NCBI GenBank assembly: GCA_021464415.1
Contig: CM038463.1
Span: 114,234,790 to 114,298,789, forward strand
Direction: 5' to 3'
Origin: Lonicera japonica
Taxonomy: Eukaryota; Streptophyta; Magnoliopsida; Dipsacales; Caprifoliaceae
Length of the DNA stretch: 64,000 bases
The notes beneath the pieces are model-generated. The model was not told the origin of the DNA and searched no databases. It saw only the letters and a list, made by a program, of their open reading frames with translations. The translations under genes were made by a program, and so were the position numbers. This document shows, in pieces, positions 19,707 through 31,154 of this stretch (position 1 is its first letter; every line of letters starts with the position of its first letter).

Positions 19707-22068
19707 TTAGTTTGTTATTATTCAATTTTATTTTGTTATATTAATAAGAGCAAATATTGTCCCTATAATAAAATTTCTTTCACTGCAAGCATTGTTACAA
19801 AATTCTTGAAATCGTAAATTTACAAATTACTTGCAAATAGAAAAAGTAAAATAACAGTAATCTCTTGGGACTAATTATAACAGGTGTATATAAGATGCAG
19901 AGACCCATGAAGCATGAGAGAGGGAGCAAATAACTAACAAACACTCCCCATAAATTACACAACTATCTTTATTAACAAATCCTCTATTTTTTCTTACCCC
20001 AACAATTAACATTTAATAGTCCTATTAAATAATCCAAATTAATACATCCAATCATTAACATTAAAACCCCAGCCCACCCCTCCAACTCATAAACCCACAA
20101 TTTCATAAATCCAATACAACAAAAAGGCTCCAACAAAGAACTTACACTTTAGGAACCTTTCTCCAACAAAATAGCTTGCCTGACAGGATATGTTATCTAA
20201 ATCTTTTGTTGTGTTTCAAAGTTTAGGAGAGAAAAGTAAAGAAGAGATATTATTGAGAAAGAGAGATAAATGAAAGTTATTTTCAAAAGAAAATGAGAGA
20301 AAATATCATTTTTTTAAAAAATTTGTTATGTATCTTAAGGTTAAAATTGTTAATATAGTAAGTTTTTATTATTTCTCTTTGATTTGGAGAGAAAGTTTTA
20401 ATTAATTCTCTCCATTTCTCTTGCATTCTCTCCATAAAAAATTCTGAAACAAGAGAATGGATGAATTCTTTCATTTTCTCATCAGATTGAAAATCCCAAA
20501 CATAGGGTTAATATTATAAGTTCTTACATATTTGTTTATTTAAAAAAAAACTAATTATATTCCAAAAGATTATTCAGTCTTTATAGTTGGACCTGGACTA
20601 GACCTGCTTTGTCCTTGGAAAGGTTTCTGGAAAACTATTTCATTGCACTATTTTCTTTTTAGAATCACTGCGGTTATTGATTGTTTTACCCAAGAATGTT
20701 TGCTCGGATCTAAAACCGAGTAGCGTTCATCATGCTTAACCTAAAGAAACATAGTAAAGTACATGTCACTCTGTTATAAGGAACCGAGTGAAAAAATGAC
20801 CCTCTTAGCCAAGTTTAACTTGGTGAGAAACAACCAAGTATATGGCCTTAGACTAGGTGATAAACAATCAAGTAACATGCATGGGTTATTCATCACAACC
20901 ACCTTTAAACCAATGAACCCAATAAATTAAACAATTATACTTTTAAAAACATTTCAATATGGTTTAAACTAGTAAATTAAACAAATTTAAGATTCATAAA
21001 CAAGTAACCAAATACATTCAAAAGGAGAAGAAGATGTGTAGAAGACAGATAAAGTAGGGAGTGGGTGTATTAAATTGGTTATTTGTTTTGTAATTAATTA
21101 CTATTATTAATTAATACTAATTCATCTTAAAATTAAATATGGGAGTGTTAAGAATATAAAATCGGTTGTTGAGATGTGTTAAGGAATGATGGAGTGTTAG
21201 GGAGTTATTTGAAGTGTGTCAATAACAGATGATTTAAAAAGTACGTTTAATTAAAGCATGATTACATGTCATCCTTTAAAATTAAAAAGGGGAGTATTGG
21301 AAGTGTTAAGAATATAAAATCAGTAGTTATGTGTTAAGGAGTGATGGAGTGTTTATTTGAGATGTAACAATAGCAACCCATTTAAAAAGTACATTTAATT
21401 AAAGCATGATTACTTGGCATCCTTCGAAACTTCTTATCCGCAGCAGCCTACATATAGAAACACTTTCTCAAAGAGAGGGGGAAAGGAGAAAGGGAGAGAG
21501 AGAAAGAATTCACATTGAGCCAAATAAAATTAAGTATCGGAAGTAGGGCAAAAAAAATAAAATTAAGTATCGAAAATAGGGCAAAAGATCTTGTGTGACA
21601 ATGTTTTTTGGAAAAAAATCCAAAAAATAATATTTATTTATTTTTTAAAAATAAGGGCATGTTTTTTTTTTAATATTTTTCTAAAATAAATACTTGTTTA
21701 TCAATTGCATTTTAAAATGAAGGTTTTGACCAAAATTATGTTTTATGCAAATTTAATTTTACACAGAATTGTGTTTCGTGCAAACTTAATTAACTTTACA
21801 GTCCAAAAAAATTAATGAAAATTTGATTCACATGACGTGTTTATATTTTTTAATAAGTATATTTTTATATGTCACTCAGGTAACCCTAAAAAAGGTTAAA
21901 TAAATCCCAATACATAATAATATTTTAGAAAACAAGAAGTGAAAAATTAACTTTGTATAACCTAAAATTTTTATCATGTGTGTTTTATTTATAAATGATT
22001 TTAAATTTGTAACTTGTTGAAATAACTATAAAATACTATCAATTAAACACTTAGATTTATAGTAATAT
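19707..22068. other. AT-rich intergenic DNA with a local duplication
   Basis: No gene is supported. Two imperfect tandem copies of about 150-160 bp lie at roughly 21131-21290 and 21291-21430; the word GTGTTAAGAATATAAAATC recurs 158 bp apart, and the end of each unit shares AATTAAAGCATGATTAC. The rest is simple AT-rich sequence. Confidence 0.6.
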
Positions 22069-22390
22069 GCTATTTTTAACTCCCCAAAGCATTTCGTCAC
22101 TTATTACGCCCTTACTTTTCTCTGGGTGCCTAAGTATCCACCATAAGCCTTTCCTCGTTTAAACTTCGCCCTTCACTTTAACGCTGTGGTATTCTAAGCT
22201 GTTGCTAAATGGATGGATCTTATAAATGTCCATGAATGAGAAATCATAGATCAAACTGCAGAATCGAAAAAATTGGGTGCTATCATATAACTTTGTATCG
22301 ACTAAGTTCATGAGTTAGAGATAAGCGGACTTGAACCGCTGACATCCGCCGTAGGGTAAAACACCGCTTCTCAGGTCCCAATTTTGCACG
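22069..22390 (-). other. Nuclear copy of plastid DNA (NUPT): trnA 3' exon, spacer and start of 23S rRNA
   Basis: On the minus strand the order is the end of a plastid group II intron (about 22390-22348), then the 3' exon of plastid tRNA-Ala(UGC) (GGCGGATGTCAGCGGTTC, ending in CCGCTTATCTC near 22318), then the trnA-rrn23 spacer with AGCACCCAATTTTT-like and GATCCATCCATTTAGCA-like words. Last comes the 5' end of 23S rRNA, with GAGGAAAGGCTTA(T), GGTGGATACTTAGGCACC and CGAAATGCTTTGGGGA. This is the plastid rRNA-operon order. Many C-to-T / G-to-A changes relative to the conserved plastid sequence show an old transfer. It is not a working tRNA or rRNA gene. Confidence 0.9.
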
Positions 22391-23600
22391 ATACTATAAT
22401 ATATCCTGAAAATGTACTGCAATGTTAACATTGCACTCCTTTTAAGGTTGGTCAAATATAGGCTCTTAATTTATAAAAATATTTTCTTTTGGAGATTTTT
22501 TTTAAAAGCCCCATTTTCCAATATCCCAAATTAAGTAAGCGTAATTTTGTTTATATCCCGCATTGTTAAGTTAACCCGTGCTACCTATCAAATTAATATG
22601 CGTGCTGGTATAGATTAGAAAGTCACTTAATTTTTATAAATATTATGTTTCTTAATAGTTTAATTTTAAAATATCCACTAAACTAATGAATATATCTACT
22701 TTAATTAACTATTTTTTTAATAAGAACTTTACTTAACCAATTGTAAATAAAAGTAAGAAATGTTGAAAGTAAAAGGAACAAAAAAAGAAAAAAAAAACTC
22801 CTCCTTCAACCTCCTCCTTCAAGCTCTTCTTACTAAAAGCGGGTTTCAACAAATATATATATATTTTATTCTGTTGCGACTTTCTCCAGCAAATTTTCAC
22901 TGTTGAAAAGGTTTTTTTTGGGTATCTCATGCGCTATTATACTCTCCTTCATTTCTTTATTTAATAAACCTTAAGACGTATATGAAATTATGTTTATTGC
23001 TATATCTTTATATACTGAAAATTCTAGATCTGTAATTAAGTTTATATGGTGGATTTTATACATTGAAAATTATAAATCAGTAGTTAAACTTTATATTCTG
23101 AGACATAAATAAAGACATTCATAAATCGGGAATGAAAATTAGATAATAAAAACTATAGTAATAGTCAATATCGCACTCAAATTCTTATTTGGAGTTAAAA
23201 CGAAAATTATTAATATAGTGTATGATTAAACTAATATTATTCGATTTACTCATTAACAAAAGATGTTTTATTATTGTATGGTTAAACTGAAATATAATTC
23301 TAGAGTTTATATTTTGATCGATGAAACTATATGCTAAGTTAATATAGTGATATTAAAAAAAATAACAAATCCTTAAAGGAGATAAGAAATAAATTAATAT
23401 GGAAGTAGACATTGATTAGGAATCTAAATTAAAAATCAAATATAAAATTATAAATTAATTATAATTGATGGATATGATTCTCAATTTTTTTAAAAAATAT
23501 TATAAAACTAGATTAAAAAATTTCATAAATTAATCGTGGATTATCCGGAAAAAAAAAAGTCGGAGGTAAAAGCTGGGAAATTTAAAATCACATTCTTATC
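22391..23600. other. AT-rich intergenic DNA upstream of the three-UBL gene
   Basis: Very AT-rich, with no coding frame of substance. The last part serves as the upstream region of the ubiquitin-like-domain gene. Confidence 0.5.
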
Positions 23601-23610
23601 TACCGTAGCC

Positions 23611-23617
23611 TATAAAT
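23611..23617 (+). promoter_or_regulatory. TATA box of the three-UBL gene
   Basis: TATAAAT lies 63 bp before the chosen ATG, followed by a short leader. It argues against the in-frame ATG at 23536, which lies upstream of the TATA box. Confidence 0.7.
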
Positions 23618-23673
23618 GGAAACACGTTCCAAAACCCTACTTCCTCATTTTTATTTTCATTTTCATTTCCACA

Positions 23674-24528
23674 ATGGATTTGATCTTTGAAACCCCAAAA
23701 AGGAGGCCATTCTCCATTGAAATTGGCTTCTTTGATTCAGTCCTTGAAATCAAAGAAAAAGTACAGAAATACCAAGGCATTCCTGTATCCAAACAAACCT
23801 TAATCTTCAAAGGCCAAGTCCTGCAAGACGAAGGCGACGTCGAGCACTGTGAACTCCTCCACAACTCTCACGTTCAGCTCATCATTGCACCAGACATCGA
23901 CATCAAACCCACTATTGTCAAGGTCGAAGAATCATCGTCCTCTTCATCGTCCTCAAAAATCCAACTCATCCTAAAAAAGCCATCATCAAAGACACCAATT
24001 CCCCTTGAAATGGACCCCACTGACACGGTTTCCCAGATAAAAGACAAGATATGCAAAATGGAGGGCGTACCAGTCACACGTTTGGTGCTCTACTCTAACG
24101 GTAACGAATTACAGGACCATAATTCTCTACGAGATTCTGAACTTTTCGATAAGTGTGAGATTGATTTCATAGTCAAACCATTGCCAACTCAGCAGCAGTC
24201 TCAGATGGCGGTGTTGCCAACACCCGGAGGTAATGGTAACAGTAACAGTAATAATACTAACTCGAAGAAATTGAAGATAAAGGTTTTGACACAATGTGGG
24301 ACCATGAAGATTCCGGTGGAGGTGAATGCTTCCGATAATGTGGCGGAATTAAGGAAAGAGCTTCAAAAATTGCAGCAGCGGCTTAATTTTCATCTTCCAT
24401 CGGAAGGGTACTTTTTCATATACAAGCAGAATGTAATGGATGATGATCGGTCTTTTAGGTGGCATCATGTTAGTAATGGTGAAACTGTTGAGATATTCAA
24501 TGGAAGTGTTACTGGTGGATCGTCGTAG
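23674..24528 (+). CDS. Protein with three ubiquitin-like domains
   Basis: The gene is a single exon of 284 codons. Three divergent ubiquitin-like folds follow one another: about residues 1-74 (MDLIFETPKRRPFSIEI, DSVLEIKEKVQKYQGIPVSKQTLIFKG), about 92-168 (IQLILKKPSSKTPIPLEM, DTVSQIKDKICKMEGVPVTRLVLYSNG), and about 199-276 (LKIKVLTQCGTMKIPVEV, then DNVAELRKELQKL). Linkers are a Ser run (SSSSSSSS) and a Gln/Asn/Ser-rich stretch. None of the domains ends in the Gly-Gly needed for conjugation, so it is not a polyubiquitin precursor. I started at 23674 because the TATA box at 23611 excludes the longer frame. The family is known in plants as ubiquitin-domain-containing proteins of unclear function. 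A role as an adaptor binding ubiquitin receptors or the proteasome is only inference. Confidence 0.85.
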   Translation: MDLIFETPKRRPFSIEIGFFDSVLEIKEKVQKYQGIPVSKQTLIFKGQVLQDEGDVEHCELLHNSHVQLIIAPDIDIKPTIVKVEESSSSSSSSKIQLILKKPSSKTPIPLEMDPTDTVSQIKDKICKMEGVPVTRLVLYSNGNELQDHNSLRDSELFDKCEIDFIVKPLPTQQQSQMAVLPTPGGNGNSNSNNTNSKKLKIKVLTQCGTMKIPVEVNASDNVAELRKELQKLQQRLNFHLPSEGYFFIYKQNVMDDDRSFRWHHVSNGETVEIFNGSVTGGSS

Positions 24529-25292
24529 ACTAAGAAATAGCTAAAATTGTTTTATTCATTGCCCGTATGGGATTATTATTGATCTGAGAATCATCATTTT
24601 GGGTTTCAAAATACGATTATTGATGTAACATTAATTTATTGTTTATTTTTTTAATTTGGTTCATGGGAAGTTAATAATCCTACTGGCTTGCTAATTACAT
24701 GATATTTTCATTGTGCATAATCTGTATATAAACCCTTCATGGGTGTTATTATTAAGCAACTGCTAAGTGCTTCAGCTGCCTAATGATCTGTATGTACAAA
24801 TAATCGAATGAGTTCATATTGAGATCTTTTAGTTGTTAGGCCAGACAGAAAGAACGTACTATTTTTAGAAATTTAATAATAATAATAATAATAATAATCT
24901 GAATCTGAATCTGAATCCTAAATAAGTTTTCCTGCAAAATATATATCCAACAAATAACTTAAAATTTAAAGAAGAGAAAATCAAGCTGATAATAAGATAT
25001 ATACCCAAATAACTAATAACTAATTGATAAGATCCTATAGTTAAGGATATGACCCTTTCATTAGGAGCTGAAAGCCTGCCCAGCTTAAACACTGGGAATT
25101 AGTTCAACAAAATAGTAGTTATAGTTTGTTTTCTAGCTAGTTCATATATATATATATATGATTTTACATATGTAAAGACTAAAGAGGCTTATATTAAACA
25201 AAGTATTTTTTTAGGCAAAAGAGTGAATATATCTCATGTGGTCGTAGATTTTAATTTGTATGAAAAAAAATGGTTTTGTACAGAAAAAATTC
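24529..25292. other. 3' region of the UBL gene and intergenic DNA with microsatellites
   Basis: No further gene. There is an (AAT)n run at about 24873-24897, directly followed by (CTGAAT)n at about 24899-24917, and a (TA)n run near 25146-25160. Confidence 0.5.
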
Positions 25293-25940
25293 AGTGTTTT
25301 TTTTTTTTTTTTTTGAACATTACAAAAGACAAACAAGAGAACTTAGAAAAAGAAGCACAAAGAAAATGACTAGACAAAACTGCAGGCAGACTTGAAACCC
25401 AGTTAGCAGGGAAAGAACCCTGATTTGCTTCTTTAGGAACCCAATGAGCGATTCTATGATTACCTCCATGAACAAAAAAAATACTTTGCTCAGATCAGCT
25501 TGGAAAGATAGCTGCTAATATCATTCATAGTAGCTGCAACTTCCCACGGGGAGATCCAAATCACAGGAGATCAAGGAGACCATCGCTTTACTATCACTGA
25601 TAACGTTGGCCTCCAGCAAACCACAAACCCAAATTAAACGACAAGCTTCTAAAGCTGCGAGAGCTTCAATGAACGAAACTGAAGAAGCCTAAACTCTTTT
25701 ACCAGCAATCGACCATCTAAAAGCATTCCATGCCTATCAAACACAACACATCCCACAGCTGCCTTAGCCTTGACCTCACTAAAGGCTCCATCACATACGT
25801 ACAGCAGAGAAAGGAGCAAGAGATCTGGGGGAAGAATCCGAATGACCCTGGGAAGGTGGCCGGCACCACACATAAAGGAGATCCCTGCCAGAGGTAATAA
25901 GCACGGATTTCTCGTAAAAGTATATATATTTATATAGTAT
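25293..25940 (-). mobile_element. 3' end of an L1-type LINE with RNase H remnant
   Basis: The + strand T run at 25293-25312 is the poly-A tail of a minus-strand LINE. Upstream in that orientation lie RNase H (RVT_3) motifs: CDGAFSEVKAKAAVGCVVFD near 25790, then decayed sequence including ISDSKAMVSLI and NHRIAHWVPKEAN. The frame is broken, so it is dead. It ends where the Copia terminal repeat begins (25941), suggesting the Copia element inserted into it. Confidence 0.7.
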
Positions 25941-26204
25941 TGTAGAAAAAGTAGATATTGTTGTAGGAACAACTCAATACCATTCTTCATTAGATGAACC
26001 CTTTAAATATGGTACAAATACAATAATAAATATGGTACAAATACAATAATAAATAGGGTTAACAAGGAAGCCCATTATGGCTCATAATACACAATTTACA
26101 CAGTAAAAGCCCTAATACATATTCTATCTTGACGATAGCACACTACGTGTAATTTTCTTTAACACTCCCCTTGTGCTGAGTCGGAGATAGAATGGTACAT
26201 GCCT

Positions 26205-26630
26205 TGTTGCCTCATTAAAACCTTGTCAAATAACAAAAACCCTGTGAGAAAAAATAAACTTGATCGAAGGGAAATGAGTACAGCATTATGACAATTATGT
26301 TAAACTTTCTCCATTGAGTCTATATTTCCATTTGATCCTTACTTCAATCAATAGAGTTTGCGTGTATCGTTACCTCGTTAAAAACCTTACCAAGTAAGAA
26401 AACTCAGTGGAAAAATAAATCTTGGTTTAAGGAAAAGAGTATAACGTAACGTCGTGTGGATATTAGACTCCCCTCAAGTCTACACCTCCCCCTGATATTT
26501 ACATTAATTAAGGAATTTGAAAAGCTTATGCATGTATTGTTATCTCGTTAAAAACCTTACCAAGTAACAAAAATCAGTGAAAAAAATAAACCTTGGTCTA
26601 AGGAAAAGAGTACAACGTATGTGTGAAAAT
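26205..26630. repeat. Three tandem units of about 165-171 bp in the Copia 3' region
   Basis: The word TTAAAAACCTT(A/G)(C/T)CAA and the purine-rich stretch that follows recur at about 26213, 26376 and 26547. They lie between the pol remnant and the 3' terminal repeat of the Copia element. Confidence 0.7.
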
Positions 26631-27258
26631 TCCATCATATTTCACATCTTTCCTTGATCATTACTTCAATCATGAGAGTTGGAAAAGCCTAAGCACCCTT
26701 ATATTTTTCATATGCTTTTCAAATATGGCCTTAGAAAAAGACTTAGTGAACAAGTTTACCATATTCTTCTTAGAGTTTTGTGTGAGCCAGAGAGATACCC
26801 AACACCAACAAAATCAATCAAGATTTTATTTGAAATTTTAATATAGGAGGTAGTTATTTTAGCATTATTATTTCCTTTAGATGTTAATATTGTATACACT
26901 TTTTCCTCTCTGTAGGGAAAGAACAATCCCAAGCCAATGGTTCTTTTTAGGTGTTCAATTATGCTGCGTTAGCGCTGAGCTAAATCTAGCTAACAAGTTC
27001 AATGCAAATATTATGTCTAATCGAGTATGTTGTGTTAAGTGCAATAATGCATATATTGCATTTAGATAGGAAGTTTCATCTCCCATCTCCTAATATATTT
27101 TCGTAATCTTATTTTGTATGAAATTGCTCTTTTATTTGATCTAAACTTCGACCAACTATGGGAGTGCTAGTAGAATGCGTTTTGTTCATATTAAATTGCC
27201 TGATTATCTTTTGAACGTACGCAGACTAGTGAATTAATATTCCACTCGATATTCTAGA

Positions 27259-27699
27259 TTAAGATATAAACAAAATTTGAGCTTTTTCAATATTCTTTAT
27301 CTCAAATTTGGATTTCAAGTAGCTAGTTGTTTCTCTTATTTCATCAAGAGTACCTATTATGTTCATATCATCGACATAAACAGCTGCAATTGCGAATCCG
27401 GAACTTGTTTTCTTTATGAATACGCATGGACATAATTCATCGTTCTTATGTCCCTTCCCAATTAAGTAATCACTTAGACGGGTATACAACATCCGCCCGG
27501 ATTGTTTTAATCTGTAAAGTGAGCATTTCAACATAATTACAAACGCATTCTGTGGTTTAGAGTCACTTGACTTAGGTAACGTAAGGCCATCAGGCACTTT
27601 CATATATATATATATATATATATCTAAATCAAGATCCCCATAGAGATATGAAGTAACTAAATCCATGAGTCGTATTTTCAGTCCTTCAGAAACTACCAA
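27259..27699 (-). pseudogene. Copia reverse transcriptase fragment
   Basis: This 146-codon fragment shows the Ty1/Copia reverse-transcriptase signature: YLYGDLD, MKVPDG, then SLYRLKQSGRMLYTRLSDYL and the catalytic YVDD box (AVYVDDMNIIG). A (TA)n expansion near 27602-27623 has inserted a run of IYIYIY into the protein just before MKVPDG. The flanking parts of the polymerase are in other frames, so this is a dead fragment of the surrounding element. Confidence 0.85.
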
Positions 27700-29693
27700 G
27701 TTAACTAAGTAGTGGAATGTTATAATGTTTAAGCAATTCCAGAGCGTCTATAGGGAACCTTGCGCCACAAAGTGAGCCTTTTACTTTAGAACTTCTTTTT
27801 TCTCTTTAACGCTTTATGGCAAATAATTTTTTATGTCCTACAGGCTTTGCACTTGGCGTGGTTAGCACTACCAAACCAAATACCTATCTCTTTGCCAGAG
27901 AATCTAATTATATCTGGATTGCTTATTTCATTTAGACCAATTTTGCCTTTTGTTGACATTTTGCAACAAAGCATGGTTCGACATCATTATGCTCTTTGAT
28001 TCCTTGAGTAACAGTCTATCATCAATGCATATATAGAATCTTTCCATTAACTCATATACCCTCTCTTAATCCATTGAGATTTATTTATTCTCTGAAATCA
28101 TTTATAACTTCGAGGCGTCCCCCAATATTGATTCATGGATATAAGTATAATCAGAAATAATCTCATAAAAGAGGCTTTTACATTAATAATTAATTGATCA
28201 ATTTGTGTCTTACTCCACCTCTTCTTTTGTGTGAGTGTTTTCAAACCAAATGGCCTCCCTTTATTCCTTTAAGGAGCCATGACCTCAACTACACCTCCAC
28301 TAAGTGTAGTTGCAGCATCTCTTTCTGCGACACTGTGCCCCTTGTTAGGGACTTATAACCTTGCAGGCATATTGTAGCTGATATGTTTGATCTCGTCACT
28401 TTTTAATATCATTAAATGTATCAGGCATCGAATCTGTTACATTTTAAAGATTGATTATTCTTTTTCACTTCACTATACATTGTGATATGCGTGAGGATCA
28501 AGATGAGACAGAGTGGGGGACCACGACAATTCCTGTTGTTCCCTTGAAAATTTCTTTTCCTATATTCCCCTAACGACGGGAAGACTGTCTCATCAAAGTG
28601 ACAATCCGCAATTCTTAGCGGTAAAAAGATCACCTCGCAAGGATTCTAAATAGCAGATTATCGTTGAGAATTCATATCCAACGTTAATACTTAATTGTTT
28701 TAGCGAGCCCAGTTTCGTGCGCTGTGGGGGCGCAATCGACACATATGCGTAAAATATCAGGCAGTTGTCTAATATTGGACCTTGAAACAAATAAGTAAAG
28801 TTGCGTGTAATATTGCATAAATTCCCGGGCATATATGGGCAATATAGTGCGCATAACCAATGCCCTATCTACCATCTATATCCTTTTAACGGTTGCTTTT
28901 ATGAGACCTTTTTGCATATATACCTGGAGAATGAGATTCTTTACTTTGATTTTATGCAATGATCATTAAGTACTTTTGATGTAAATTCTTCAGCTTTATC
29001 GATTCTTATAGACATGACACAGTAATTAGGAAGGTGAGCCCTTAAGCATATAATATGTGCTAAGAGGTTTGTAAATACAGTATTTCTTGTAGATAATTAT
29101 TCGACATGTGACCAGAATGTCGAATTATCCACCAGATCTATAAAGTACTTTGAATGGTTCCGCACTCTGGATGGATTTATCTACAAATATATATTGTAAG
29201 AATGGTATATTTTATTTTGTATCTTTAGCATAAGAATGTCTCGATTCTATTTTTGCTAAAGGGTAGGCTTTGAAAAATGGGGTATCGTTCCTTTGACTTA
29301 GTTAATTAGGCATAATGGAAAAGGGGATATGACTTCCAATATTTTGAAAATCAAGAATTATTTTTGAGCATTATTACTATCAACGCGTTGCGATGTATTG
29401 AAATTTTTATCCCATTTATTTGTCACTCAAAAAAAGGGATATCCATGTAAGTACTTTAACACATGGATCATCATGACCAAGGTGTACTAGGCAAGTATGC
29501 CAAAGCCTATGAGTATGTGTCCCACGGTACATTGTTGGTGACATCATAGGATTTGACAATCCTTATCTTAGTGGGGTACATTCCACTATAATGACTCATA
29601 AGTTTTTTAAAATACGCTTCTTTGCACATTTGTTTAAAGAACTTATCTAATGAAAAAACTCATAAGTTACACTATGTGTAATTTCCTTTAACA

Positions 29694-31145
29694 GATATAT
29701 TAATTTACTCATTAATTATTTTTCTTTTATTTTTAATTGAAGTAACATTAATTACTTGTTTATATTATTAATGCATAATCAAATTATTATTATTATAATA
29801 TTGAAAATCGCATCATTTATTATACTAGTTTTTAAAAATATGTTAAAATTAATAGTCTTATTTATAATTTTCCGTATCAAATGATTTATATTCTCAATCA
29901 TTAATTAGATTGGAATCAATGTTTTGTTAAAACTAACAAAGTTGCAACATTAATTTTAAACGGAGGAAGTATATATTTTATTCTCTATATACAATATATA
30001 TATATATAGTTAAACTAATTATTTAACAAAATTATTAAAATAAACACTATTAAAATTATATATTTATTAAATATCCTTGCATCGCACCGTTGTTATCTAG
30101 TAATAAATGTAAACCAATCACTTCTTGGGCCACCAGGCCCACCACTAAGCGGAACACCGCATTTGGATTTGATGTTGACGTACGTGTCCTCTGCACCATA
30201 CGACCACACCATATACACAAAACACGTACGTATCATTAATATTTAACATTTTTTGACCAAATAATTAATATTTAACTAGTGACACATTATTTTGTATCTT
30301 TAAAGCTCTATATCACTTCAAAATTATTAATTTAAATATGATATAGAATTAATTATATTTTTATAAAGTTTTAAAATTATGTTGAAATTTTTGATTTTAA
30401 ACTCTTATAATTTTTAATTTAGGTGTTTTTTTAGAAATTTTAGAATTTTTTATAAGTATTTAATAAATTATCAAAATATAATATTATAACTTGAGATTGA
30501 GTGAAATTCTTATCCATTTATGTATTTTAGTTAAGACAGAGAAAGTTTTACCGGTCAATAATGGATGAGAGATAAGATTAAAATGAGATGAATCAAATTT
30601 AAATTCCGTAATTTAACACCATATTCCAAAATCTCAAATTTTTGAGTGAATTATGAAATCACATTATTTGTAGAATTTTAAAATATCGAGACTTGTTTTA
30701 AAAGAATAATCATAAATTAAATAAATTACGTGATTTACCAAATCCTATTTTAAAATCCTATTTATATATATACTAGGGTATACCCATGCCATTCAGCATG
30801 GTGAAATAAATAAAATTTGGTAATGGGATAAAAAAGAATAACGTGTGACGGATTTAAATCAGCAAACTTCATTAAGTCCATATTAAATAAGTGAAACATA
30901 AATTCAAACTTCATGCTATAAAAACTCAATGAAAAATGTGAAAAATAATCCAATTTGGTCAATCATTATGATTTTTCTTTATATTTTCTACATAATTATA
31001 TAATCACGATAAATCTTGTTTAATTGATTAGAAAATTTTAAATATATTTTTTTTATTAAAAATTCAAAATTTTTATTTAAAGTCCTAGCATTTAAATTAC
31101 AAACAAAATTATTATTTTGTAAGAGTTAAAGTGTTTTATATTGAT
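29694..31145. other. AT-rich intergenic DNA with two Helitron-like 3' ends
   Basis: There is no gene. On the + strand, a degraded hairpin (CTTGCATCGCACC) followed by TTATCTAG|T ends at 30100. On the minus strand a good hairpin and CTAG lie at 30773-30801 (separate entry). The upstream ends of both are not defined. Confidence 0.5.
30773..30801 (-). mobile_element. Helitron 3' terminus (minus strand)
   Basis: Read on the minus strand, a perfect 6-bp stem CCATGC / GCATGG with a 6-base loop is followed after a short spacer by CTAG and then T. This is the standard Helitron 3' end. The matching 5' end, which should lie to the right, was not identified. Confidence 0.5.
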
Positions 31146-31154
31146 TTGATATTT

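Larger units (their letters stand above)
25941..29693 (-). mobile_element. Decayed Ty1/Copia retrotransposon, Tork-like, minus orientation
   Basis: The 3' terminal repeat (minus sense) is 25941-26163, 223 bp, from TGTTAAAGAAAATTACACGT to TTTCTACA, preceded by a purine tract AAGGGGAG. About 35 bp of the 5' repeat survive at the other end (29693 downward, TGTTAAAGGAAATTACAC); the rest has been deleted. Between them, in Copia order, are a GAG-pre-integrase remnant (about 29550-29400), the integrase C-terminal region (about 28880-28430, with APPQRTK- and CHFDETVFPSLG-like blocks), and reverse transcriptase with YVDD (27699-27259). Frames are broken by many stops. Confidence 0.85.

Noticed and set aside
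22315..22370. tRNA-like sequence (GGCGGATGTCAGCGGTTC on the minus strand)
   Set aside because: It is the 3' exon of plastid tRNA-Ala within a plastid-derived fragment; the 5' half and acceptor pairing are missing, so it is no nuclear tRNA gene.
23536..23673. In-frame N-terminal extension of the three-UBL gene
   Set aside because: A good TATA box at 23611 lies inside it and the extra residues are not ubiquitin-like; the start at 23674 begins directly at the first domain.
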